A stretch of DNA of 64,000 nucleotides from assembly GCA_017309115.1 (NCBI GenBank), contig JAFLEF010000005.1:62001-126000 (forward strand). The letters run 5' to 3'. Source of the stretch: Verrucomicrobiota bacterium. GTDB lineage: Bacteria > Verrucomicrobiota > Verrucomicrobiia > Limisphaerales > UBA9464. Positions within the stretch are counted from its first letter, which is position 1. Every line of letters begins with the position of its first letter. The translations under genes were made by a program, and so were the position numbers. Under the pieces are notes generated by a model, which ran no database searches, was not told the origin of the DNA, and worked only from the letters and a program-made list of their open reading frames with translations. Of this stretch, positions 26,865 through 34,855 are shown piece after piece.

Positions 26865-28364
26865 TCAGTACCGGTAGTGCTCCGGTTTGTACGGACCGTC
26901 CAGCGGCACACCGAGGTATTCCGCTTGGGCCTTCGACAGCTTGGTCAATTTAACCCCAATCTTCTCGAGGTGCAGGCGGGCGACTTCTTCGTCCAGCTTC
27001 TTGGGCAGGCGATAGACCGTCTTCTCGTACTTGTCACGATTCGCCCAGAGATCGATCTGAGCGAGCGTCTGATTGGTGAAGGAATTGGACATGACGAACG
27101 AGGGGTGGCCGGTGGCGCAGCCCAGATTCACCAGGCGCCCTTCCGCCAGGAGGTAGATGCTCTTGTTGCCCGGGAGGTGGTAGCGATCGTACTGCGGCTT
27201 GATGTTCTCGATCGTTACGCCCTTGGCCTTCTTGAGCTTGTCGACTTGGATCTCGTTGTCGAAGTGGCCGATGTTACAAACGATGGCCTGATCCTTCATC
27301 TTGAGGACGTGCTCCACCGTGATGATGTCGCAGTTGCCGGTCGTGGTGACGTAGATGTCAGCGGTGCCCAGAGTGGACTCGATCGTATTGACCTCGAAGC
27401 CTTCCATCGCGGCCTGTAGGGCATTGATGGGGTCGATTTCGGTAACCACCACGCGGGATCCGTAGGCACGGAGCGAATGAGCGCAGCCTTTGCCCACGTC
27501 GCCGTAGCCGCACACTACGGCCACTTTGCCGGCCAGCATCACGTCGGTAGCGCGCTTGAGACCGTCCGCCAGGGATTCCCGGCAGCCGTACAAGTTGTCG
27601 AACTTCGACTTGGTGACCGAGTCGTTCACGTTGATGGCCGGAACCAGCAACTTGCCGGCTTCCTTCATCTGGTAAAGGCGGTGAACCCCGGTGGTGGTCT
27701 CTTCGGAGACACCCTTCCAGTTCTTCACGATTTCCGTCCAGATGCCGGGCTTTTCCTTGGCGACCCGGCGGAGCAGAGCCTTGACCACGGAAACTTCATG
27801 GTTGTCGGTCGGCTCGTAGGCCCACTTGGAGCCCTGTTCGAGTTCGTAACCCTTGTGAATGAGCAAGGTGACGTCGCCGCCATCGTCCACGACCAATTCG
27901 GGACCCAGATCGCCCGGAAACAGAATGGCCTTCAGGGTGAGTTCCCAATACTCCTCGAGCGTCTCGCCCTTCCAGGCGAACACCGGGGTGCCAGCGGCGG
28001 CGATGGCCGAAGCGGCGTGGTCCTGCGTCGAGAAAATGTTGCAGGAAGCCCAACGCACGGTGGCGCCCAAGGCCACCAACGTCTCAATGAGCACCGCCGT
28101 CTGGATCGTCATGTGCAGCGATCCGGTGATGCGAACGCCTTTGAGCGGCTTCTGTTTCGCGTACTTCTTTCGAACCGACATCAGACCGGGCATCTCATGC
28201 TCGGCGATGGCGATTTCCTTCCGACCCCATTCGGCGAGGGCGATGTCGCGAACGATGTAGTCCGAACCCTTGGGCGTCTGCGCGGCAAACGTTCCAAGGT
28301 TCGGGAGAGTGGCGGCAACGTCCGCGAGAGCGGCGGCAGCGGTGGCTTTCTTGGCTTTGGCCAT
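26865..28364 (-). CDS. ahcY: Adenosylhomocysteinase
   Basis: A 499-residue enzyme hydrolysing S-adenosylhomocysteine to adenosine and homocysteine, removing the product inhibitor of methyltransferases. Key blocks are [48 protein letters not shown] and the NAD-binding [12 protein letters not shown]. The C-terminus ends KPEHYRY as usual for the family. It is about 30 residues longer than many homologues because of an Ala/Lys-rich N-terminus. It lies 38 bases downstream of metK on the same strand, forming a SAM-cycle unit. Confidence 0.97.
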   Translation of the reverse strand: MAKAKKATAAAALADVAATLPNLGTFAAQTPKGSDYIVRDIALAEWGRKEIAIAEHEMPGLMSVRKKYAKQKPLKGVRITGSLHMTIQTAVLIETLVALGATVRWASCNIFSTQDHAASAIAAAGTPVFAWKGETLEEYWELTLKAILFPGDLGPELVVDDGGDVTLLIHKGYELEQGSKWAYEPTDNHEVSVVKALLRRVAKEKPGIWTEIVKNWKGVSEETTTGVHRLYQMKEAGKLLVPAINVNDSVTKSKFDNLYGCRESLADGLKRATDVMLAGKVAVVCGYGDVGKGCAHSLRAYGSRVVVTEIDPINALQAAMEGFEVNTIESTLGTADIYVTTTGNCDIITVEHVLKMKDQAIVCNIGHFDNEIQVDKLKKAKGVTIENIKPQYDRYHLPGNKSIYLLAEGRLVNLGCATGHPSFVMSNSFTNQTLAQIDLWANRDKYEKTVYRLPKKLDEEVARLHLEKIGVKLTKLSKAQAEYLGVPLDGPYKPEHYRY

Positions 28365-28402
28365 ATCAGTGGTTTTGTGGAGTTCGGAGCGACGGAAGGC
28401 GG

Positions 28403-29581
28403 TTACTTAACGGCCTTTTGGAGGGCTTTGACCTTGTCGGTCTTTTCCCAGGGCAGGTCAGCGTCGTCCTTGCCGAAATGTCCGTAGTTGGTGGTCTTGC
28501 CGTAGATCGGACGCAACAGGTTGAGCTGCTTAACGATGTCGGCCGGCTTGAAGCTGAAGACTTTCTCCACCGCGTCCGTGATGGCCTGATCGGTCAGACC
28601 TTCCTTGGCGGTGCCGAAGGTCGAAACGAACACGCTGACGGGATCGGGATAGCCGATGGCGTAGGCAAACTGGATTTCCGCGTGGGTCGCCAAACCAGCG
28701 GCGACGATGTTCTTGGCCACGTAACGACCCATATAGGCGGCGCTGCGGTCCACTTTGCTCGGATCCTTGCCCGAAAACGCGCCGCCGCCGTGCCGGCCCC
28801 AACCACCGTAGGTATCCACGATGATTTTGCGGCCGGTCAACCCGGTGTCGCCCTGAGGTCCACCGACCACGAAGCGGCCGGTCGGATTGATCAGGAACAG
28901 GGTGTCCGCAGTGATGAGATCGGCCGGGAGCACCTTCTTGATCACCTCTTCGATGCAAAACTCTTCGATCTGCTTGTGCTCCACATCCGCCGTGTGCTGG
29001 GTGGAAATCACCACGTTGGAGATTCGGACCGGCTTGTCATCTTCGTACACCACGGACACCTGCGACTTCGCATCCGGACGCAGCCAATGGACTTTCCGAG
29101 CCTTGCGCAACTGGGTCAGACGGCGGCCCAAGCGATGTGCGAACATGATCGGACAGGGCATCAACTCGTCCGTCTCGTTGCAGGCGTAACCGAACATCAG
29201 GCCCTGGTCACCGGCTCCCTGCTCGGCCTTCTTCTTGCCTTTGGCGGCCTTGGCATCAACGCCTTGGGCGATATCCGGGGATTGCTGGGTGACCAGCACA
29301 TTGACGAACACTTTATCCGCATGAAACACGTCGTCGTCGTTGACGTAACCGATGTCCCGGATGGCTTTACGGGCGATGGCGGGATAGTCGAGCGACGCCT
29401 TGGTGGTGATTTCGCCGCCGACAACCACGACGTTGGACTTCGCGTAGGTTTCACACGCGACCCGGCTGTGCTTGTCCTGGGTCAGACACGCATCAAGAAC
29501 GGCGTCGGAAATCGTGTCACACACCTTGTCCGGATGACCTTCGCCAACGGACTCAGACGAAAAGATGAAGCGTTTGCTCAT
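28403..29581 (-). CDS. metK: S-adenosylmethionine synthetase
   Basis: A 392-residue enzyme making S-adenosylmethionine from methionine and ATP. The N-terminus [20 protein letters not shown] is the conserved signature with the catalytic His and Asp; [12 protein letters not shown] and [27 protein letters not shown] (in parts) are the other family signatures. Length is typical. It is the first gene of metK-ahcY and has a good sigma70-like promoter 50 bases upstream (29625-29652). No SAM riboswitch is recognisable in the leader. Confidence 0.97.
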   Translation of the reverse strand: MSKRFIFSSESVGEGHPDKVCDTISDAVLDACLTQDKHSRVACETYAKSNVVVVGGEITTKASLDYPAIARKAIRDIGYVNDDDVFHADKVFVNVLVTQQSPDIAQGVDAKAAKGKKKAEQGAGDQGLMFGYACNETDELMPCPIMFAHRLGRRLTQLRKARKVHWLRPDAKSQVSVVYEDDKPVRISNVVISTQHTADVEHKQIEEFCIEEVIKKVLPADLITADTLFLINPTGRFVVGGPQGDTGLTGRKIIVDTYGGWGRHGGGAFSGKDPSKVDRSAAYMGRYVAKNIVAAGLATHAEIQFAYAIGYPDPVSVFVSTFGTAKEGLTDQAITDAVEKVFSFKPADIVKQLNLLRPIYGKTTNYGHFGKDDADLPWEKTDKVKALQKAVK

Positions 29582-29624
29582 GAGGAATGGTTCTGAAGGC
29601 GTCGTATTGACGCATCAGGATTTG

Positions 29625-29652
29625 ACGATAGGAATTTTGAGAAGTCCGTCAA
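29625..29652 (-). promoter_or_regulatory. Putative sigma70 promoter of metK-ahcY
   Basis: On the minus strand TTGACG (29652-29647) and TATCGT (29630-29625) are separated by 16 bases, matching the -35/-10 consensus in eight of twelve positions or better. The metK ATG is at 29581, leaving a leader of about 35-40 bases. The strand just upstream carries a GGGTCACCC direct repeat (about 29674-29693) that could be an operator. Confidence 0.5.
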
Positions 29653-29910
29653 CGGCTTTTCCGGGACGCTTTGGGTGACCCGGGGTGACCCGGCTTGGTC
29701 TTCCTGACTTTTGACTCACGGGAAGGGTTCGACACCGACTTCTGGGGCAATTCGAAGGTGAAGCCGCTGGGGAAAACTGAAGGAGGTTGTCGGCGAAGTT
29801 GGCCAAAGGCATCTCAGGGATTGACATAGGGACGGCACCGGAGGCTGACTTTGCAGTGCTGGGGTTCGTCCAACAACAAACCGCCAGCGAACCAAACTCC
29901 AATTCAACCT
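29653..29910. other. Divergent intergenic region between metK and the PEP-CTERM microprotein
   Basis: No gene supported. It holds a direct repeat GGGTGACCC within 29673-29693, a TTGACA at 29821-29826 that could be a -35 for the plus-strand gene at 29911 (no clear -10), and CTGACTTTGCA at 29845-29855, which resembles a sequence upstream of the other PEP-CTERM gene (CTGACTTGCA near 5017-5026 on the minus strand). Confidence 0.4.
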
Positions 29911-30081
29911 ATGAAGATTGCTTTGCTCATAGCTACTAGCTTGATGGGAACGCTTGCCGCGCTGGGTTCGGCCAACATTCCTTCTCCTCCCGTTCCGGAA
30001 GCCAGCACCAGTGGTGCCTTGGCGTTCCTGGGATTGGCGGTTGCCGGAACCATTATCCGCCGTCGCAAACGTCAGCCCTGA
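29911..30081 (+). CDS. PEP-CTERM microprotein (signal peptide plus sorting signal only)
   Basis: A 56-residue protein starting MKIALLIATSLMGTLAALG, a signal peptide with likely cleavage after GSA (about residue 21). Only about seven residues (NIPSPPV) remain before the C-terminal sorting signal: the motif VPEAST, a hydrophobic helix GALAFLGLAVAGTII and the basic tail RRRKRQP. An exosortase would be expected to cut it, leaving a peptide of only some ten residues. The other PEP-CTERM protein here is the subtilase at 3122-4933 with the same VPEAST motif. Function unknown; it could be a remnant of a longer gene. Confidence 0.75.
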   Translation: MKIALLIATSLMGTLAALGSANIPSPPVPEASTSGALAFLGLAVAGTIIRRRKRQP

Positions 30082-30100
30082 GGGCCTCGTTTCGGAGGAG

Positions 30101-30132
30101 AATCGCCGTCGGCCTGCGGGTCGGCGGCGATT
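30101..30132 (+). terminator. Hairpin after the PEP-CTERM microprotein
   Basis: AATCGCCG at 30101-30108 pairs with CGGCGATT at 30125-30132 with a GC-rich loop that can extend the stem. It lies 20 bases after the stop codon. There is only a short T-run (TTGTTAT) after it, so termination is likely but not certain. Confidence 0.5.
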
Positions 30133-30200
30133 GTTATCTCCGCGGGATACAAGTCTCGGGTGAAGCCGGTCTGGGAGCGGTCCGGCACCGGTTAGTTTAC

Positions 30201-30232
30201 CTCACTGCAAAAGCAGTTTGCAGTCGAGTGAG
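30201..30232. promoter_or_regulatory. Imperfect inverted repeat upstream of the Ser/Thr kinase gene
   Basis: CTCACTGCAAA (30201-30211) pairs with TTTGC (30217-30221) and, after a five-base bulge, AGTGAG (30227-30232). It lies about 85 bases before the kinase start and after the preceding terminator, so it is placed where an operator or leader structure would be. No known regulator site was recognised. Confidence 0.35.
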
Positions 30233-30315
30233 TTAGGTAGTGGTAAGTCAGCCAGTGAATTCGGTTAGCGGGGTGTTCAGGAGGGTGGCTGGGGCTGACG
30301 TTCGCGTTTTCTATC

Positions 30316-32934
30316 ATGCGTCCTGGAGAAACCTTGGGACCGTATCTGCTAGGCGACCTGATCGGCGCCGGCGGAATGGGTGAAGTGTTTCGTGCGCGCG
30401 ACACCCGTCTGGGTCGTGAGGTCGCCATCAAGGTCCTTCCCCGAAATTACGCGTCGGATCCCGACCGTTTGCAACGGTTTGATCAGGAAGCCAAGACCCT
30501 GGCGGCGTTGAACCATCCCAACCTGCTGGTGGTTTTCGACACTGGAATGTATGACGGGGCGCCGTACTTGGTTTCGGAGCTTCTCGAAGGTCGGACGCTG
30601 CGCGAGGAGCTCAATTCCGGACAATTGCCCCTGCGCCGGGCCGTGGATTACGCGCTCCAAATCGCCACCGGCCTGGCCGAAGCCCATGCCCGGGGCGTTG
30701 TTCATCGCGACATCAAGCCGGAGAACATTTTCGTCACCAACGATGGGCGGGTGAAGATTCTGGACTTCGGGTTGGCCAAACTGCGCCAGGGCAACGAGCC
30801 CACTACCCGGCCCCGGAAGACCAGTACGGATTCGACCACGATTGTTGATCCGGAGGCCAAGACAGTCATCAGCAACACCACCGAAACCGGGGTGGTGATG
30901 GGGACTCCGGCCTACATGTCCCCGGAACAGGTCTCGGGAAAGGACGCCGACAGTCGGTCGGACATTTTTTCGTTCGGCGCGGTCTTGTACGAAATGGTTT
31001 GCGGTCAGCGGGCGTTCCGCCGGGGAACGAGCGCCGAAACCATGACCGCGATTTTGCGGGAGGAGCCGGAGGACCTGACTGAATTCAATGTCAACCTGCC
31101 GCCTGGATTCGATCGCGTCGTCCGGCGCTGTCTGGAAAAGCGGCCCGAGCAACGGTTCCAGTCGGCGAGTGACTTGGCGTTTGCCCTGGAGAGCATCTCG
31201 CAAGGGACGGGAAATCGAAAACCCGTCGCGGAAAAGAAGCCTGTGGTTCCACGGTGGGTGGCGCCTTTTGTGATTTCGCTGCTGATCCTGGCTTTGGTGC
31301 GGGTGCTGATGATGGATTCGGCCACCCCGTTGCCGGAGTTTCGGCAGGTCACGTTCGGTCGGGGAACCGTCATGAATGCGCGGTTCGCGCCCGATGGGGA
31401 GACCGTCTACTACGGCGCCCGCTGGAACATGAAGCCGCTGGAGATCTTTGCTTCTCGTCCGGGGAGCCCAGAAGCTCGACCGCTCAATTACACCAACGCC
31501 GACGTTCTCTCCATTTCCACCAAAGGGGAGTTGGCCCTTCTCCTCAATCGCAAAGGCGTCGGTTGGTTTTCAGGAACCGGAACTTTAGCCCGAGTCTCCA
31601 TGAATGGCGGCACGCCACGGGAGGTTCTGACCGAGGTCAAAGACGCCGATTGGTATCCCGACGGCGAGAAGTACGTGGTGGTTCGACTGGCCGGTGGCCG
31701 GTGGCGGTTGGAACAGCACCCTTCCAAGGAAGGAGGTCTACAGCTGGCCGAAACCTCCGGGACCTTCAGCAAACCCCGGGTTTCGCCCAAAGGTGATTGG
31801 ATAGCCTTCTTGGAGCACCGGTCTTTGAGCGACAACCGGGGAAAGGTCAAAATTGTCAACGTCGAGGGGAAGAGCGTCGAGTTGACCGGGGAGTACGCCC
31901 AGATCGACGGATTAGCGTGGCATCCCAACGGAAAGGAAGTGTGGTTCACAGCCATCCGAGACGGGGAGATTCAAAGCCTCCGGGCAGTGACTCTCGACGG
32001 GGAAGAGCGTCAAGTCATGAAGATGTCGGTCAACATGACCCTCCATGACATCTTCAAGGACGGTCGCCTCCTGATGACCCGTCAGTTCGAGCTACAGGAG
32101 ATCATCGGCATGGTGCCGCCAGAGACTCATGAAAAGAACCTGACGTCGATGGGACGTTGCATGCTGCGGGGAATCACTCCAGATGGGTCACGCTTTCTGC
32201 TCCTTTTCTTCGGCGAAGGGGCCGGTGAAAGTTACACCACGTATCTGGTTAGCCCGGACGGCAGTGAATCCACCCGGCTGGGTTCTGGAATGGGCCATGC
32301 GATATCCCCGGACAACAAATGGGTCTTCGCCAGTGCTTACGATCCTGCCAGCCTGATTTTGATGCCCACGGGACCCGGCCCCACTCGAACGCTGTCCATC
32401 ACGAATCTGGACTTGCAGTTGGCTTCCTGGCTACCCGACAGCCGTCATTTGGTCATTCAGGCCAAGGATGGGACGAATGGCGCCCGCTACTACTTGCTGG
32501 ATACCCAAAGCACCGAGCCGCCCAAGGCCATCACCCCGGAAAATGTCAGTTCCCCGAGTTATTTTGGTGTCCCAGTTTCTCCGGATGGCCGACTCGTGGT
32601 GGGAATTCAACGCGGAGAACGTCGTCTCTGGCCACTGGATGAGGGCCAATCCCGACCGCTTCCGAAACTCAAATCCTTCGGGGTGGCGGGTTGGTCGGCC
32701 GACAGCCAGTCGCTGTACGTTTACAAGGGCGCCTCCCCCGTCACGGTTTACCGCTACGATCTGGCGACGGATGAGCTGACTCCTCACAAAGAAATTTATC
32801 CGCCCGACCTGTCCGGCAGTCTCGGCGGCGAGCCCGCGGTGGCCATGACCCGCGATGGCGAGGGCTACGTGTACTTCAATTGGCGTATCCTGACCGACCT
32901 CTTCGTGGTCGAAGACTTCAACGTGGGGCGCTAG
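30316..32934 (+). CDS. Transmembrane Ser/Thr protein kinase with TolB/WD40-like propeller
   Basis: An 872-residue bacterial Hanks-type kinase. The kinase domain (about residues 9-270) shows the glycine loop [11 protein letters not shown], the ATP-binding Lys in VAIKVLP, catalytic [17 protein letters not shown] and [11 protein letters not shown] single transmembrane segment near 312-331 ([19 protein letters not shown]) is followed by an extracytoplasmic beta-propeller of PD40/TolB-like repeats ([31 protein letters not shown]). It probably senses an envelope signal through the propeller and phosphorylates cytoplasmic proteins; an FHA-domain protein 1.4 kb downstream is a candidate partner. The region upstream holds an inverted repeat. 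Confidence 0.93.
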   Translation: MRPGETLGPYLLGDLIGAGGMGEVFRARDTRLGREVAIKVLPRNYASDPDRLQRFDQEAKTLAALNHPNLLVVFDTGMYDGAPYLVSELLEGRTLREELNSGQLPLRRAVDYALQIATGLAEAHARGVVHRDIKPENIFVTNDGRVKILDFGLAKLRQGNEPTTRPRKTSTDSTTIVDPEAKTVISNTTETGVVMGTPAYMSPEQVSGKDADSRSDIFSFGAVLYEMVCGQRAFRRGTSAETMTAILREEPEDLTEFNVNLPPGFDRVVRRCLEKRPEQRFQSASDLAFALESISQGTGNRKPVAEKKPVVPRWVAPFVISLLILALVRVLMMDSATPLPEFRQVTFGRGTVMNARFAPDGETVYYGARWNMKPLEIFASRPGSPEARPLNYTNADVLSISTKGELALLLNRKGVGWFSGTGTLARVSMNGGTPREVLTEVKDADWYPDGEKYVVVRLAGGRWRLEQHPSKEGGLQLAETSGTFSKPRVSPKGDWIAFLEHRSLSDNRGKVKIVNVEGKSVELTGEYAQIDGLAWHPNGKEVWFTAIRDGEIQSLRAVTLDGEERQVMKMSVNMTLHDIFKDGRLLMTRQFELQEIIGMVPPETHEKNLTSMGRCMLRGITPDGSRFLLLFFGEGAGESYTTYLVSPDGSESTRLGSGMGHAISPDNKWVFASAYDPASLILMPTGPGPTRTLSITNLDLQLASWLPDSRHLVIQAKDGTNGARYYLLDTQSTEPPKAITPENVSSPSYFGVPVSPDGRLVVGIQRGERRLWPLDEGQSRPLPKLKSFGVAGWSADSQSLYVYKGASPVTVYRYDLATDELTPHKEIYPPDLSGSLGGEPAVAMTRDGEGYVYFNWRILTDLFVVEDFNVGR

Positions 32935-33020
32935 TTGATTCAGGTTCCTGTTGCGTGCTTCCGCCGCGCCCCCACACTCCGCCGCGTCCGTGCTCCGAGG
33001 GAGACAACGGAGCTGAACTG

Positions 33021-34181
33021 ATGAAGGCCATACTCGCGCTCGAAGACGGAACCGTATTTGAAGGGAAGGCGTTTGGTGCCCGGACCACCGCGCCGGGTGA
33101 GGTTTGCTTCAACACCTCCATGACGGGCTACCAGGAAATCCTCACGGATCCCTCCTACAAAGGTCAGATCGTTACCATGACCTATCCCCTCATCGGCAAC
33201 TACGGCGTCAACGATCAAGATATCGAATCTTGGGCCCCGCATGCGGCGGGATTCGTGATTCGCGAACTCTCCCCGGTCGTCAGCAATTGGCGGGCGGATT
33301 ATTCGTTGTCCGACTATCTGGAACGGCACGGCATTCCCGGTATTGAAGGCGTCGACACCCGGGCGCTGACCAAAAAGCTGCGGGTTCGCGGAGCGATGAC
33401 CGGTTGTTTATCCACGGCCGGCCTGACAGCAGATGAGGCCCTCGCCAAGGCCCGGGAATGGGGAGGCATGGAAGGGCGAGATTTGGTTTCAGCAGTCACC
33501 CACCGGGAAGCGTTTGCGTGGGACCCGGAAGATCGCCAGTCAGCATCCTTTAAGCTCACCCAAATCAATCATCCGGCCGAACCGCGGGAGGTTCGACAGC
33601 CCCTGCCCCCGGCCGACATCCCGATTGTCGCCTACGATTTTGGGATGAAGTACAACATCCTGCGTCGGCTCCGGCAGAAAGGGTTTCGCGTTCAGGTGGT
33701 GCCCGCGCACACGCCTGCGGCCGAGGCCCTCAAGTATCGCCCAGCGGGAATCTTTCTCTCGAATGGTCCGGGGGATCCAGCCGCGCTCGGCGGCATCGTT
33801 CGCGAGGTCAAGACCCTGGTCGATCATGGCATTCCGATTTTCGGAATTTGTTTGGGCCACCAGATTCTGGGTCAGGCCTTTGGCGGAAAAACGTTCAAGC
33901 TCAAGTTCGGTCATCGCGGGGGCAACCAACCGGTGAAGGATTTCGAGAGCGGCCGGGTTGAAATCACCTCCCAGAACCATGGGTTTGCCGTGGATGCCGA
34001 GTCCCTACCGGAGGAAATCTCCGTCAACCGGATCAATCTGAACGACCGCACGGTGGAAGGGTTGCGCCACAAGACCCGACCAATTTTTTGCGTTCAATAT
34101 CATCCCGAAGCTTCCCCTGGACCGCACGACTCAACACCGTTGTTCGACGAGTTTCGAACCCTGATTCAGGGCCGTGGATGA
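33021..34181 (+). CDS. carA: Carbamoyl-phosphate synthase small subunit
   Basis: A 386-residue glutamine amidotransferase subunit; the large subunit CarB uses the released ammonia to make carbamoyl phosphate for arginine and pyrimidines. The start ATG at 33021 gives [20 protein letters not shown], the family N-terminus. The active-site cysteine is in [17 protein letters not shown], and the His/Glu pair in [10 protein letters not shown]. The longer frame from 32880 is not supported. carB is not in the window, so the two are unlinked here, as in many bacteria. Confidence 0.97.
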   Translation: MKAILALEDGTVFEGKAFGARTTAPGEVCFNTSMTGYQEILTDPSYKGQIVTMTYPLIGNYGVNDQDIESWAPHAAGFVIRELSPVVSNWRADYSLSDYLERHGIPGIEGVDTRALTKKLRVRGAMTGCLSTAGLTADEALAKAREWGGMEGRDLVSAVTHREAFAWDPEDRQSASFKLTQINHPAEPREVRQPLPPADIPIVAYDFGMKYNILRRLRQKGFRVQVVPAHTPAAEALKYRPAGIFLSNGPGDPAALGGIVREVKTLVDHGIPIFGICLGHQILGQAFGGKTFKLKFGHRGGNQPVKDFESGRVEITSQNHGFAVDAESLPEEISVNRINLNDRTVEGLRHKTRPIFCVQYHPEASPGPHDSTPLFDEFRTLIQGRG

Positions 34182-34229
34182 ACCTTACACCTCACACGAT
34201 CAAGCGACTTTTTTGGGCCTCCGCCAACC

Positions 34230-34247
34230 GTATGCGAACACGCATAC
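34230..34247. promoter_or_regulatory. Inverted repeat GTATGCG/CGCATAC upstream of the FHA gene
   Basis: A perfect 7-bp inverted repeat with a 4-base loop (34230-34236 and 34241-34247) precedes a TTGACG at 34261-34266, with a weak -10-like TAAACA at 34285-34290. The FHA start is at 34308. It could be a regulator site or the stem of a weak terminator after carA; no T-run follows it on the plus strand. Confidence 0.35.
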
Positions 34248-34307
34248 AGGGTGAAAGCGTTTGACGGGTGCTTCTACCAACCGCTAAACAACGTCACGAC
34301 CTCGCCT

Positions 34308-34817
34308 ATGCCGAAACTGGTTTGCCTCACCGCCGGCTTGACTGACCGGGTCTTCGACGTAAAGCCGGAGAAGGGAACGCTCGGACGCTTGGAGGACAAC
34401 CAGTTTTGTCTTCCAGAGCCCAGCGTCTCTAGCCATCACTGTGAACTGTCCTCGAAGGGCGACGATATCGTCGTCAAGGATTTGGGTTCCACCAACGGGA
34501 CCTTCATCAACGAGGTTCAGTTGGCTGCCGAGAAGGAAGGCATGCTGCGCCCCGGCCAGACCCTTCGCTTGGGACAAGTCGAACTCCGCTACGAAACCGG
34601 CAAACGCCAAACCGACCAGCCCCGGCCGACCGTCAAGATTCCGACGGACGGAGGCGGGGGCAAGACGACGGTTCTGACCAAGAATCCGGGTTTCGGAAAG
34701 AAGACCAATAACACCAACAAGATCTTCCTCGCGGTGGGAGCAGTGCTGGTGATCATCATTCTCGCGCTGCTCTTCGTGGCCTTCACCGGCATCGGCAGCG
34801 GCGGTGGCACCCCCTGA
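34308..34817 (+). CDS. FHA-domain protein with C-terminal membrane segment
   Basis: A 169-residue protein from the ATG at 34308 (MPKLVCLTAGLTDRVFDVKP). The forkhead-associated phosphothreonine-binding fold is shown by LGRLEDNQFCLPEPSVSSHHCEL and DLGSTNGTFIN. After a Lys/Thr-rich linker a single transmembrane helix (IFLAVGAVLVIIILALLFVAF) anchors it, with the FHA domain in the cytoplasm. It would recruit phosphorylated proteins at the membrane, plausibly targets of the kinase at 30316-32934. This link is inferred from proximity. Confidence 0.88.
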   Translation: MPKLVCLTAGLTDRVFDVKPEKGTLGRLEDNQFCLPEPSVSSHHCELSSKGDDIVVKDLGSTNGTFINEVQLAAEKEGMLRPGQTLRLGQVELRYETGKRQTDQPRPTVKIPTDGGGGKTTVLTKNPGFGKKTNNTNKIFLAVGAVLVIIILALLFVAFTGIGSGGGTP

Positions 34818-34855
34818 GGGCTCGCGGTCGTCCTACCCCCAACCGGACTTGGCTC

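Noticed and set aside
28418..29596. 392-codon open frame antisense to metK
   Set aside because: It is the complement of metK with His/Arg/Gly/Val-rich composition and no motif; a high-GC shadow frame.
29582..29860. SAM riboswitch in the metK leader
   Set aside because: The transcript leader after the likely promoter is only about 40 bases, and no SAM-I, SAM-II or SAH-type core could be recognised by eye.
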